A DNA stretch of 64,000 bases, from the NCBI GenBank assembly GCA_024275315.1, contig JAJRZK010000009.1, forward strand, positions 1 through 64,000. The letters are read 5' to 3'. Numbering within the stretch: position 1 is the first letter of the stretch; every line of letters starts with the position of its first letter. This DNA comes from Nitrospirota bacterium. Its GTDB lineage: Bacteria > Nitrospinota_A > UBA7883. Of the stretch, positions 17,918 through 26,423 are shown in pieces. The notes below the pieces were generated by a model. It was not told where the DNA came from, did not search any database, and saw only the letters and a program-made list of their open reading frames with translations. A program made the translations under genes and the position numbers.

Positions 17918-17933
17918 CATGACTTTTGTCATA
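17918..17933. promoter_or_regulatory. Palindrome B, candidate Crp/Fnr-family site upstream of the NO reductase operon
   Basis: CATGA-CTTTTG-TCATA, one outer mismatch from the shared core but with an extended perfect inner dyad ATGAC-TTTT-GTCAT. It lies about 125 bases before the first small-subunit gene. Confidence 0.65.
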
Positions 17934-18056
17934 TATAGAGAGGCGCCTATCCGGTTAAATAACATCGCGGGGAACCTTAAGGGTATGTCTGTGCGATATT
18001 GCAGGCGTGCACAGATCGGTATAGTCTTTAAAATTTTTTATGGAGGGGGAATTCCT

Positions 18057-18236
18057 ATGACAGAAGAATCCCAAGCTCAAGAAAGTGGCGGGAAGCCAGC
18101 TTCCTATTGGGAGGTTTTTTATGACGACATTTTTCTGCTTTTTTTCCTGAGTATAGCGATATTGTATATCTCCTATACTGTTTGGGGTCTGATGGAGCTT
18201 GGCACCGTCGATCCTTCGCCACTTCTGAAACCATAA
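18057..18236 (+). CDS. Small membrane subunit of the CuA heme-copper reductase
   Basis: This 59-residue protein has one transmembrane helix at about residues 25-45 (DIFLLFFLSIAILYISYTVW), a polar N-terminus and a short proline-containing tail. It is preceded by TGGAGGGGG at a good distance from ATG 18057. It is the first gene of the unit and lies 31 bases before the CuA subunit, so it is probably an accessory subunit of the reductase, comparable in size to the single-helix subunits of other heme-copper enzymes. I do not recognise a named family. Confidence 0.75.
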   Translation: MTEESQAQESGGKPASYWEVFYDDIFLLFFLSIAILYISYTVWGLMELGTVDPSPLLKP

Positions 18237-18267
18237 CATAACAACCATAAATGAAGGGGGACGGTAA

Positions 18268-18798
18268 ATGAGTGTAACTTCGCCACAACCTGGTTGGTGG
18301 AACACTCCACTTCACAAAGAGGAGAAAATTTGGATCACCATAGCGTTCGTATGGTGCATCCTTATAACTTTGGCGATGCCTGCCTGGCATCTTTTCGGAA
18401 CACAAAACGCGGCGTCTGAATATTACAAGATATCAACGGAGGATTTTGGCTTCCTGACCGACGCTTTTATCGAGAAATATACAGTGGGCGAGGATTCGGG
18501 AGTCCCGGTCGTAGCCCCTCCCGCCGGCGCAGATATTTTTCTTCGCGGGCAACAGTGGGGATGGGATCCTGTCCTCAAGCTGAAACAGGGTTCGACCTAC
18601 AGGCTTCATCTTTCGTCTGTTGACGTGAACCACTCCATGTCCCTGTTGCCTATGAACATGAATTTTAAAGCGGTTCCGGGATGGGATAACGTATTGACGA
18701 TCACTCCTACGTCCAGCGGGAGTTTCAATCTAATCTGTAATGAATTTTGCGGCATCGGGCACCACTCGATGAACGGCAAGATTATAGTTGATTCCTAA
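18268..18798 (+). CDS. Heme-copper reductase subunit II with CuA site
   Basis: This 176-residue protein has a single N-terminal transmembrane anchor at about residues 22-44 and a cupredoxin domain at about 80-176. The CuA motif is complete: C157, E159, C161, H165 and M168 in CNEFCGIGHHSMNG, with the upstream histidine in VDVNHSMSL. The domain faces the periplasm and takes electrons from a cytochrome c or cupredoxin. The one-helix layout resembles B-family (ba3-like) subunit II rather than two-helix A-family subunits. Its partner subunit I starts 15 bases downstream. ATG 18268 follows a GAAGGGGGA ribosome-binding site. Confidence 0.92.
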   Translation: MSVTSPQPGWWNTPLHKEEKIWITIAFVWCILITLAMPAWHLFGTQNAASEYYKISTEDFGFLTDAFIEKYTVGEDSGVPVVAPPAGADIFLRGQQWGWDPVLKLKQGSTYRLHLSSVDVNHSMSLLPMNMNFKAVPGWDNVLTITPTSSGSFNLICNEFCGIGHHSMNGKIIVDS

Positions 18799-18813
18799 GG
18801 AGGGGGTGTGACA

Positions 18814-20328
18814 ATGGCATCAGGCAATTTCAGGACTTGTCCTACGACGGGGTTTAAAATACATATCCCCGCGCAGACTTTGATACAAACGAACGCCGTG
18901 ACGGCGATCGTGTTTCTTCTTGTCGGTGGCATCCTCGGGCTGGGGATGGTTCTCACCAGATGGCAGGCGGTTCATCTTCTTAACGACGAGTGGTTTTACA
19001 GGCTACTCACTCTCCACGGTATCGCAATGCTTGTGGCGTGGATCATTTTCTTCGAGATGGCCGTGCTCTATTTCGCCAGCGCTATCGTTTTAAGCAGCAG
19101 ACTCGCCGCCCCCTGGGCCGGTTGGTTGCAATATGTGTTAATGCTCGGCGGCGCGGCCCTTACGGCAGTCCAGATACTGCTGGGCAACGCGGACGTCATG
19201 TTTACTTCATATGTGCCGTTGCAGGCGAATCATCTTTATTATCTTGGTATTATTCTTTTCGCCGTCGGGGCGATAGTTGGTTGTATAGTTTTCTTTGCGA
19301 CCCTGGTCGTGGCCAAGACCGAAGGCACCTACAAGGGCTCTTTGCCCCTGGTAACTTTCGGCGCCGCCGCGGCGGCTATTATCGCTATAGCCACTCTTTC
19401 TCACGGCGCGATCGTTTTTATACCGACGTGGCTGTGGGCGGCGGGGATCATCCCGATGATGGACGCGGAGGTTTACCGCCTTTTGTTCTGGGGATTCGGT
19501 CACTCCTCCCAGCAGATCAACGTGTGCGCCATGGTATCCGTCTGGTACCTGTTGGGCACATTGACTGTCGGAGCGAAACCGATGAACGAGAAGGTATGCC
19601 GCACAGCGTTTGTTTTCTACATACTGTTCATCAACATCGCTTCTGAGCATCACCTTTTGACCGACCCGGGTCTTTCGGCCGCTCACAAAACCTGGAACAC
19701 CGGCTACTTCATGCACCTGGCGGTTCTGGCCAGCATGATCCACGCCTTCTCCATTCCCGGTTGTATAGAAGTGGCTCTTCGCAAGAAAGGGTATACGAGG
19801 GGCGCGTTCGAGTGGCTCAAGAAAGCCCCGTGGGGCAACCCCGGCTTTTCAGCGCTGGCGCTTTCCCTTTTTGGGTTTGGTTTTCTGGGCGGCATCACCG
19901 GTGTTGTTTACGGCACGGAGCAGGTCAACATAATCGCCCATAACAACCTGAGAATCCCGGGTCACTTTCACGCTACCGTGGTGGCGGGAACCACCCTGGC
20001 GTTCATGGGTATCACTTACTACGTTCTGCCTCTTATTTTCCGCCGTGAGGTGGCGTTCCCGGGGCTGGCCAAGCTTCAGCCGTATATTTTCGGTATTGCC
20101 ATGTATGTCGTGAGCGTTTCCATGATGTTCGCCGGCGGTTTCGGCGTATCGCGCAGAAGCTGGGACATGAACGGGGTGGACGGGCCTTTCCAGGTCAACT
20201 TTGGCCCCATCGTCGACATGGCGCTTGCCATAATGGGTATCGCTGGCGTCGTAGCCTGCATAGGCGGTGCGATGTACTGCATAATCGCCGTTGCGACGTT
20301 GCTTATCGGCAAAAAAATCGAGGCGTAA
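18814..20328 (+). CDS. Heme-copper reductase subunit I lacking the catalytic tyrosine (probable CuA nitric oxide reductase)
   Basis: This 504-residue protein has about 12 transmembrane helices. Low-spin heme ligands are H68 (TLHGIAM) and H386, the high-spin ligand is H384 (GHFHATV), and the copper ligands are H230 (FGHSSQQ) and the pair H279/H280 (ASEHHLL). In oxygen reductases the residue four after the first copper ligand is the cross-linked Tyr; here it is Gln234. Loss of that Tyr is typical of nitric oxide reductases in the superfamily, and the nirS neighbour points the same way. Together with CuA subunit II it resembles the non-canonical eNOR/sNOR-type groups, not cNor or qNor. An oxidase with a relocated Tyr cannot be excluded. 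ATG 18814 is favoured because GGAGGGGG at 18799-18806 is correctly spaced. Confidence 0.85.
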   Translation: MASGNFRTCPTTGFKIHIPAQTLIQTNAVTAIVFLLVGGILGLGMVLTRWQAVHLLNDEWFYRLLTLHGIAMLVAWIIFFEMAVLYFASAIVLSSRLAAPWAGWLQYVLMLGGAALTAVQILLGNADVMFTSYVPLQANHLYYLGIILFAVGAIVGCIVFFATLVVAKTEGTYKGSLPLVTFGAAAAAIIAIATLSHGAIVFIPTWLWAAGIIPMMDAEVYRLLFWGFGHSSQQINVCAMVSVWYLLGTLTVGAKPMNEKVCRTAFVFYILFINIASEHHLLTDPGLSAAHKTWNTGYFMHLAVLASMIHAFSIPGCIEVALRKKGYTRGAFEWLKKAPWGNPGFSALALSLFGFGFLGGITGVVYGTEQVNIIAHNNLRIPGHFHATVVAGTTLAFMGITYYVLPLIFRREVAFPGLAKLQPYIFGIAMYVVSVSMMFAGGFGVSRRSWDMNGVDGPFQVNFGPIVDMALAIMGIAGVVACIGGAMYCIIAVATLLIGKKIEA

Positions 20329-20353
20329 AGCCGGTTTAAAAGAGGAGTTACGT

Positions 20354-20479
20354 ATGTCACATAATCCTGATCACGCGCCGAAAGGCTCGTTTATCATAAT
20401 TATGATTTTCTTTGTTTGCTTTGTGCTGTTTTATCTGCTGAACTGGAAATACCTTACGGATGTATGGATAGTCGGCTAG
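20354..20479 (+). CDS. Small membrane subunit (IIa-like) of the heme-copper reductase
   Basis: This 41-residue protein has one transmembrane helix at about residues 12-32 ([19 protein letters not shown]) and a short charged N-terminus with His residues. AGAGGAG precedes ATG 20354. It is the last gene before a strong terminator. Its size and place after subunit I resemble the subunit IIa of ba3-type enzymes; homology cannot be shown at this length. Confidence 0.75.
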   Translation: MSHNPDHAPKGSFIIIMIFFVCFVLFYLLNWKYLTDVWIVG

Positions 20480-20500
20480 ATTGAAAGATCAGCAAATACG

Positions 20501-20535
20501 CCGACCGCCCCTTCGTGGGCGGTCGGTTTTTTTTT
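20501..20535 (+). terminator. Rho-independent terminator of the CuA reductase operon
   Basis: A perfect 10-bp G/C-rich stem (20501-20510 with 20517-20526) with a CTTCGT loop, followed by nine T residues. It ends the reductase unit 22 bases after the last small subunit gene. Confidence 0.95.
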
Positions 20536-20590
20536 ATCCAAGCCGACACCGTCCGCGAAGTCCTTAAATATCAATATAAAAATCAATCAT

Positions 20591-20606
20591 TATGATTTTC
20601 GTCATA
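20591..20606. promoter_or_regulatory. Palindrome C, candidate Crp/Fnr-family site upstream of sco-cytochrome b
   Basis: TATGA-TTTTCG-TCATA, a perfect match to the shared core, 74 bases before ATG 20680 and directly after the terminator of the reductase operon. It indicates that the SCO-cytochrome b genes have their own co-regulated promoter. Confidence 0.7.
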
Positions 20607-20679
20607 CAGAACTGATATTCGGTGATGTATCAAATTTGTATGGAAGTAATCTGATTATTTGCTTATCGCGGTATTTGTT

Positions 20680-21486
20680 ATGCGCCATTGTGTAGTATGT
20701 GTTGTTTGGTGCGTTGTGGCTTGCATATTCCAGGCAGATGACGCCGGCGCGATATCCGCTATCGAAAAGTCCCAGGCCTCCGTCGGGAAAACCGTCCGTA
20801 ACTACCGGCTTATAGACCAGGACGCCAGCTTTTTCGCTTTTTACAGCCTGAAAGGCAAACCGGTGCTTCTTACCTTCATTTACACCGAATGTCCGGGCCC
20901 GTGCCCCCTCATATGTGAAAGTATAAAAGCAATACATGAATCCATGGGACCGGAGTTGACCGAACAAATCTGGACTGTCGCGGTCAGTTTTGATCCACTA
21001 AACGACACTCCCGGACGACTTAAAGAGTTCGGGCTGGAGTTTGTGGATAATTTTGACAACTGGATTTTCGCCACCACCGATTATGACACTCTCGAGATGA
21101 TGGTCGACGATCTCGGTTTTCGGTTTGACAGAAATGAAAACGGCTTCGAGCATATGAACCGGTTGACGCTGATAGGGCGGGATGGCGTTGTGCTGAAGCA
21201 TTTTTATGGCACGGAGTACGATGTCAAGAATGTGGAAGACGCCGTCCGGTCAGCCCTGGAGGGGCGCACCATCAAAAGCGCCATTGCCGATTCATTCGAT
21301 TGGGCTTTGCTTTATTGTTCCAATTACGACCCGGCTACCAAAACCTACAAAATCGACTATCTTTTCGTTTTTGCCGTAATCGCCCAATATATTTTGATAG
21401 TAGGCACACTACTGTTTATTTTCCGGAAAAAAATCTGGGTATTTTTCTCGCATTTATTCAAACGAGGCTTTAACAATGTCAATTGA
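20680..21486 (+). CDS. SCO1/SenC-type copper chaperone with C-terminal membrane anchor
   Basis: About 268 residues. An N-terminal signal or anchor (about residues 3-20) precedes a thioredoxin-like SCO domain at about 30-190. The copper-binding cysteines are in ECPGPCP (C-x3-C) and the third ligand histidine is in the FEHMNRLTLI segment. A second transmembrane helix is near the C-terminus (about 225-250), as in SCO proteins of oxidase operons in several phyla. SCO proteins deliver copper to, or reduce, the CuA site of subunit II, so it probably serves the CuA reductase upstream. It overlaps the next gene by 11 bases. A TTG at 20659 is an alternative start. Confidence 0.88.
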   Translation: MRHCVVCVVWCVVACIFQADDAGAISAIEKSQASVGKTVRNYRLIDQDASFFAFYSLKGKPVLLTFIYTECPGPCPLICESIKAIHESMGPELTEQIWTVAVSFDPLNDTPGRLKEFGLEFVDNFDNWIFATTDYDTLEMMVDDLGFRFDRNENGFEHMNRLTLIGRDGVVLKHFYGTEYDVKNVEDAVRSALEGRTIKSAIADSFDWALLYCSNYDPATKTYKIDYLFVFAVIAQYILIVGTLLFIFRKKIWVFFSHLFKRGFNNVN

Positions 21487-23125
21487 TGAAACCAAGGACC
21501 CGGTGGCAAAGGCGCACAGGAAAGCTCCGCCAAGATCAAAGCAAACCAACCGTCTGATTCCCTGGGCCTTAAGACCTGGAAATACGATTCTTGTCTCCGT
21601 ACAGGAAATGTTCAACCGGTTTTTTACTCCAACGCTAAATCCTTTGTATTACCTGGGCGCTATCACATTTCTCCTGTTCTGGGTGGTGCTGGCTTCCGGT
21701 ATATATCTGTTCCTTTTCTATGATATGAGCTCCCATGGGGCGTACGAATCGGTCAGGCACATTACCCAGGACCAGAAGTATTACGGTGGTATCATGAGAT
21801 CACTTCACCGGTACGCCTCAGACGGGCTGGTGATAGTTATTCTCATTCATATGGCGCAGGTCTTTTTCTCTGACCGGTTCCGGCGCTATCGCTGGGTGGC
21901 GTGGGTCACGGGTGTGGTGATCATTCCAATAATTTGGTTTGAAGGTATTTCCGGTTATGTGCTGGTATGGGACCAGGCGGCCCAGGTAATGGCTCTTATT
22001 TTCGCTGATATACTGGACATTCTTCCGATAAATTCAGAGCCGATTCCCAGCTATTTTCTGACAAACGAGTCGGTCCATATGCTTTTTTTCGTGCTTAACT
22101 ATTTGCATGTGGCCATACCTTTCTTGCTTTTGATAATGGCGTGGGTGCATTGCATGCGGATTTCCATGCCCCTGATCAATCCTCCCAGGCAGGTGACTGT
22201 TGTCATATTGCTGTCGCTACTTGGCCTGTCATTGGTAAAACCGGCCGTAAGCGGCGCCCCGGCGGATCTATCCACCCTGGTGGGGCAGGCTCCTGTCGAT
22301 TGGTTTTTCGTTCCCTTTTTTCCCTTGGTCAGCGGCCTGAGCCTGTCGCCTGAAATGGTTTGGGTGTACGGCGGGATAGGATTTGCTCTTTTCACTTGCC
22401 TGCCGTGGCTGGTGCCGGAGCCGAAAAAACACAAGCAAACCGGATCATCGGTAACCCAATGCGTGGTGAATGTGGATCTTGAAAGTTGCAAGGGTTGTGT
22501 ATTATGCCAGCAGGCGTGCCCTTTCGAGGCGATGAAAGTTGTTCCGAGAACGGATGGAGAGCCGTACGAGCAGCAGGCGGAGGTTGTCCCGACAAGGTGT
22601 GCGGAATGCGGCTTTTGCGTTAACGCGTGCGAATTCAACGCGGTTTCCATGGGCGAATGGAGCAAATCGGCGTTCCAGGACCATATCGAATCCCTGCTCC
22701 AACCCGAATCCTCCGGCAATGGTTCCTCTGCAAAACCCAGCGTCATCGTATTCGTATGCGAGCGAAGTTTTGATCAGGAAAAGTTTTTCAATCCGAAAAA
22801 GACACGACTGGCCCATAACGAGGAAATCGCCTCCATGACGATACCTTGCATAGGCGTTGTCAGTCCCGCGATCGTCGATTACAGCATATCGGCGGGGGCC
22901 AAAGGGATAATCGTGGTAGGTTGCCGGGGCCTTGATTGTCACTACAGGGAAGCCCGCCGCCGCCTTGCGTTTACGGATAACTCCTCTATTTCCTACAGAT
23001 TTCTCGTGGAAAAGATGGATGAGCCGAACGTCAAGATCATGCTGGTCTCACCATTCGATGTGGATTCGACGATAAAGGAGATCGACGAATTCAACGAGCT
23101 GATAAAATCAAATAACCTGGCCTAG
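21476..23125 (+). CDS. Cytochrome b fused to two-cluster ferredoxin and MvhD-like domain
   Basis: This 549-residue fusion has an N-terminal cytochrome b/b6 domain at about residues 45-235 with bis-His heme pairs H111/H125 and H211/H225, and extra helices to about 312. A 2[4Fe-4S] ferredoxin domain follows, with C338-C341-C344-C348 and C375-C378-C381-C385. The C-terminal domain at about 420-545 resembles the delta subunit of methyl-viologen-reducing hydrogenase (MvhD/FrhD): cysteines C428, C458, C483 and C488 lie in VFVCERS, IPCIGV and VVGCRGLDCHY. It likely moves electrons between the quinone pool and cytoplasmic low-potential carriers, perhaps Hdr-like partners, none of which is in the window. 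No Rieske or cytochrome c1 gene is nearby. Confidence 0.87.
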   Translation: MSIDETKDPVAKAHRKAPPRSKQTNRLIPWALRPGNTILVSVQEMFNRFFTPTLNPLYYLGAITFLLFWVVLASGIYLFLFYDMSSHGAYESVRHITQDQKYYGGIMRSLHRYASDGLVIVILIHMAQVFFSDRFRRYRWVAWVTGVVIIPIIWFEGISGYVLVWDQAAQVMALIFADILDILPINSEPIPSYFLTNESVHMLFFVLNYLHVAIPFLLLIMAWVHCMRISMPLINPPRQVTVVILLSLLGLSLVKPAVSGAPADLSTLVGQAPVDWFFVPFFPLVSGLSLSPEMVWVYGGIGFALFTCLPWLVPEPKKHKQTGSSVTQCVVNVDLESCKGCVLCQQACPFEAMKVVPRTDGEPYEQQAEVVPTRCAECGFCVNACEFNAVSMGEWSKSAFQDHIESLLQPESSGNGSSAKPSVIVFVCERSFDQEKFFNPKKTRLAHNEEIASMTIPCIGVVSPAIVDYSISAGAKGIIVVGCRGLDCHYREARRRLAFTDNSSISYRFLVEKMDEPNVKIMLVSPFDVDSTIKEIDEFNELIKSNNLA

Positions 23126-23148
23126 TGTCACGATAGGGAATATTTACA

Positions 23149-23673
23149 ATGGATAATGAGAGACTTTCGCTACCGGCGATATTAATTCTTGTGGCGCCGG
23201 TTTTGTTGATCGGTTTTTTTTCCACCTCTCCGGCTTATGAATATAACAAGCCGGACGATTCGATGTTGATTGTTTCTTTCAAGAAATCGACTATGCGGCT
23301 TACACTGTGCACCCAGGAGGAGTTGAAAAAATTCAAGGCCGTCGCCAAGAGCAGGCGAAAACATATGCAACGCGCCTCCAGGGTGTGCGGAAGCCGCGAA
23401 CGTGCGCCCCTGGCCCTTACAATCTGGCTGGATGGTAAAAAGGTGACGGATAAACACATCTTCCCGTCAGGGCTCCGCAATGACGGGCTTGTGTTTGTAT
23501 ATGACCGGTTCAAGCTTCCAAAAGGAAATCATAAAGTGAAGATAAACATCAGCGACCATAGAAAAGATGGGAGCGGTGAAGCGGTGTCATTCTCTGAAAA
23601 CATAAAATTTGCCGAGCGTGAAGTCGTGGTGGTGGAGTATGACAAGGGAAGCAATAAACTGTTTGTATACTAA
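23149..23673 (+). CDS. Membrane-anchored periplasmic protein after the cytochrome b fusion
   Basis: This 174-residue protein has one N-terminal hydrophobic segment at about residues 8-28 ending near a cleavage-like SPAYE, then a beta-rich domain. Two cysteines (C53, C80; LTLCTQEE and SRVCGSRER) could form a disulphide. The segment with APLALTIWLDGKKVTDKHI followed by FKLPKGNHKVKINISD reads like a small immunoglobulin-type or PEGA-like beta domain, but I do not recognise a named family. It starts 23 bases after the cytochrome b fusion, in the same unit, so it may be a dedicated accessory protein of that complex. Confidence 0.65.
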   Translation: MDNERLSLPAILILVAPVLLIGFFSTSPAYEYNKPDDSMLIVSFKKSTMRLTLCTQEELKKFKAVAKSRRKHMQRASRVCGSRERAPLALTIWLDGKKVTDKHIFPSGLRNDGLVFVYDRFKLPKGNHKVKINISDHRKDGSGEAVSFSENIKFAEREVVVVEYDKGSNKLFVY

Positions 23674-23689
23674 CCCATGATCGCCCCGG

Positions 23690-24142
23690 ACCTGTCGCGC
23701 TATCCATGTCGGGGTTGACGACGGCGGGATCCGCCGTCGATTACGGCGTTCCTCCGCTGGAAGGATTGTGGGAGGCCGACGATATGAACGCGTTTACCTC
23801 CTCGCGCCGGATGGGTGGAAGTGGACGCTGATGATCATGCAACCGACGTTTATCACTAAAAATATATTCAAAGAAGCGCTGAAAATTACGAAAGACAAAA
23901 AAGGTCCGCCCGCGCTCGACAGCATACGGTTTGAAAGCTGCAAAGAGGGAAAGTCGGCGCAGATAACGCACATCGGCCCCTATGCCGACAAAGACCCACT
24001 ATGAAGCGTATACACTATTTTTCTAAAGGATAACAGTTTAATCCCCTCGGGCAAGCATCATGAGATATACATCAGCGATCCCCGCAAGACAGCGCCGGAA
24101 GAAATGAGAACTGTCCTTCGCCAACCTGTAAAAAAAGGATAA
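23690..24142 (+). pseudogene. Decayed GyrI-like small-molecule-binding domain gene
   Basis: Pieces of one protein are spread over different frames. VDYGVPPLEGLWEADDMNAF is read in the frame that ends at TGA 23829. KWTLMIMQPTFI through the FESCKEGKSAQITHIGPYAD segment is read in the frame of 23768-24004. MKRIHYF is in a third frame, then SGKHHEIYISDPRKTAPEEM and VLRQPVKKG end at TAA 24140. Joined in order, these match the GyrI-like domain family (ligand-binding relatives of the Rob/SbmC C-terminus). At least three frameshifts and the loss of the N-terminal third show it is dead. It probably plays no role in the adjacent respiratory genes. Confidence 0.8.
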
Positions 24143-24203
24143 AAACAGCCGGCCTGATTTTATTGCGCAGCTTCGCCCATCAGGATCGTCTGGTTCGACA
24201 CGC

Positions 24204-26096
24204 TCAAAGGCAGTCGTTGATTTTTTCCCAGCGGCCCCGTTTTACCCGCATGTATTTTTCCCAATAAAGGCGGTCGCTCCTGTAAAACCTCTTTTTCTTG
24301 TATCGTTTGATAAACTTGCGAAACTGGGAGGGACCGCCATTGTACATCGCATATACTATTCTCGACAAGATGTCATCGCTTATGGGATCTTTCGGATTCA
24401 TCTTGCGAAGCGCGTAACGACGCAGGTATAGCTCCAGGATCTCTCCGCCGGCCATGGCGTTATACCTGATGTCCCACCTCAAATGTTTAAGATTGTACAT
24501 TCCCCGCCAGACGCGCTCGTTAATCTGCATGATCCCGACGGATGTCTTGTTGTAGGACCGGATGTAGGTAATCTTTCTTTTCCTCACCCTGAACTGCCGA
24601 AAACAGCTCTCCTGCCACGCGGTGGACATCATGGTTCTCAAAAACAACATTTCATACTTTTTGTCCAGCTTTTTTTTCCTCATGGATCGAATAGCGGCGT
24701 CCCTGATCAGGGCTTTTACCTTGTCCAGGTACGAACCTCTGTTCTTCCTGGTTACAACCCACTGGCTTATCTCCCTTATGCCAGAAGTCCTGGGTTTGGA
24801 CCTGGCAAAAGCCGTCCCGTAAAAGTAACGCAGAAAAAAACCTGATAATGAATCAGATTCGATTTTGTCCACGGGATCGAGCTCTATCTCCTCCTTATCC
24901 AGGGCAGGCCCCGTCTCGTCCAGTGGCGCGCCCATATCGAACATTTTCCGGAGCTTCGGATCGACGGACAGATCGTATTGCAAAGTCGCAGGCTTGCCTT
25001 CGTTCAGAAGCCTCGCAAGTCTCAACAGCCCGTTTCGGCTGATCTCGATCCCCAAGGACGGCCCGAGCTTGTCCAGCGCGGCCAGAGCGTCTGTCGCGGT
25101 AAAAAAGACCAGGTAACCGAACACGCTCTTGCCGGGTTGGGAACCAAGATACCTTCTGAATATCGGCGACAGCCTGTTCCACGCGGAAACAAACTGTTCA
25201 CGGACGAAATCTTTGCCGAAATCCTTGCCGGACATTTCCACGGTAAAACGGCTTCTGGTCTCCAGCAGTGTATCAAGGAGAATCCGTCGTTCCCCGGCGG
25301 ACAGGGAATTTCCCCAAATCGAGTTGATCTGGTAGACCAGAAAAGAGTCCCAGGCTTCCCATATCCTGATGAACTTTCCAAGTTCGGCGGCGGTGAGTGA
25401 TTGTTCATCCATGACGGTCTGTTTTTCCTTTTCATGAGGCACATCTATCAGAATATCCGCCCGCACGGCGTCTGGCAGGACATGAATATCACCCGGCCTG
25501 ATGGTTTTTACAATCCTGCGCGCCCTGCCCTGCAAATGTTCGGGGAACAGCGTCGGTATAAAACCCCGCAGTTCGCCCACGGAAGGGGCCAGATCCACGG
25601 TGATCCGGTCCAAATATTCATGGACATACTTCTTAACCAGCCCCCACACGATGTTGGTGTAAACGGCGGGACGCCGGTCGGTGTCATACAACCGCGAATC
25701 AACCGTATTGAATTGCAGGGTCCAGCTGTCGTTTTTTACCCGTACATTCTGGACCACATCGATATACCCTTCCCAACCAACCGGGCTGTAGCATTTATCC
25801 ATCACGAAAGCGCCGGTCCGGATAGTAAATTTCATGGTGACCCGTACGCTGGATTTTTCAGGGCCGATCTCTGGCCTGGAAAGGGCTATATACTGGCAAC
25901 CATCATTTTCATTCAGCACTTCCGCGGTCTCCCCGGGCATGGGAAACGCCTTGTAGACCATTATGGACCGAAGCAACCGATAGTCCATTGTCACGGGAAG
26001 TATAACGGTTTCCGCCCCAACCGGGGCAGGACAGGCCTGGCCCAGTATAAAAGCGACGATCCATACCCGCCAGCCGATACGCAATCCAAGCTCCAT
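24204..26096 (-). CDS. Lytic transglycosylase (SLT domain) with large N-terminal region
   Basis: This 630-residue secreted protein has a signal peptide (about residues 1-28). The C-terminal 150 residues form a lysozyme-like SLT domain: the catalytic glutamate is in AWQESCFRQF, then TSVGIMQINERVWRGMYN and the late YAMYNGGP motif. It cleaves the glycan strands of peptidoglycan. The first 450 residues contain beta-rich DUF-like segments and a helical region (about 230-360) that I do not recognise; this length is greater than that of simple SLT enzymes. It stands alone, flanked by the pseudogene and a 327-base gap. Confidence 0.85.
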   Translation of the reverse strand: MELGLRIGWRVWIVAFILGQACPAPVGAETVILPVTMDYRLLRSIMVYKAFPMPGETAEVLNENDGCQYIALSRPEIGPEKSSVRVTMKFTIRTGAFVMDKCYSPVGWEGYIDVVQNVRVKNDSWTLQFNTVDSRLYDTDRRPAVYTNIVWGLVKKYVHEYLDRITVDLAPSVGELRGFIPTLFPEHLQGRARRIVKTIRPGDIHVLPDAVRADILIDVPHEKEKQTVMDEQSLTAAELGKFIRIWEAWDSFLVYQINSIWGNSLSAGERRILLDTLLETRSRFTVEMSGKDFGKDFVREQFVSAWNRLSPIFRRYLGSQPGKSVFGYLVFFTATDALAALDKLGPSLGIEISRNGLLRLARLLNEGKPATLQYDLSVDPKLRKMFDMGAPLDETGPALDKEEIELDPVDKIESDSLSGFFLRYFYGTAFARSKPRTSGIREISQWVVTRKNRGSYLDKVKALIRDAAIRSMRKKKLDKKYEMLFLRTMMSTAWQESCFRQFRVRKRKITYIRSYNKTSVGIMQINERVWRGMYNLKHLRWDIRYNAMAGGEILELYLRRYALRKMNPKDPISDDILSRIVYAMYNGGPSQFRKFIKRYKKKRFYRSDRLYWEKYMRVKRGRWEKINDCL

Positions 26097-26423
26097 TGAT
26101 TTTGATTGCTCGAAAGGTTAATGAAAATCGGTTCATTATACCGCCATAACGCATTTTACCAATCAACAAAAGCCCCACGGGGGGCGCCACGGGGGCGTAC
26201 GGACCGCACGCAAATGTTCCTGCTATGCGCGGCCCACACAAGGTTCCACGTGCGATCTGGCGAAACAGGGCGCCACTCGAGCCCAACGTAAGGTATAATC
26301 CTTAGTGACAATGCCCAGTGGCGAATCAAAACCCACTAATTTGGTTGGAAGTCTTTACTTGTAACATAGAAACGCGAGCCGAAGACGATTCGGACAACCA
26401 CAAAACGCCAGGTTCCGGTTTAT
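26097..26423. other. Intergenic gap before the glycosyltransferase genes
   Basis: A gap of about 327 bases between divergent genes. It holds a G/C-rich stretch with GGGGGCGCCACGGGGGCG near 26178 and a TATAAT at 26294-26299 without a recognisable -35. I see no gene or strong terminator. Confidence 0.5.

Larger units (their letters stand above)
17613..18056. other. Divergent control region between nirS and the NO reductase operon
   Basis: This 444-base gap separates nirS (leftward) and the heme-copper reductase genes (rightward). It contains two dyads of the same design, one near each gene, and no convincing reading frame. The part near nirS is A/T-rich. I do not see unambiguous -35/-10 pairs, which fits activator-dependent promoters. 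Confidence 0.7.

Noticed and set aside
18814-20328. Identification as a cbb3 or aa3 oxygen reductase
   Set aside because: The catalytic Tyr position is Gln, no CcoO/CcoP genes are present, and the partner is a CuA subunit; the NO reductase reading fits better.
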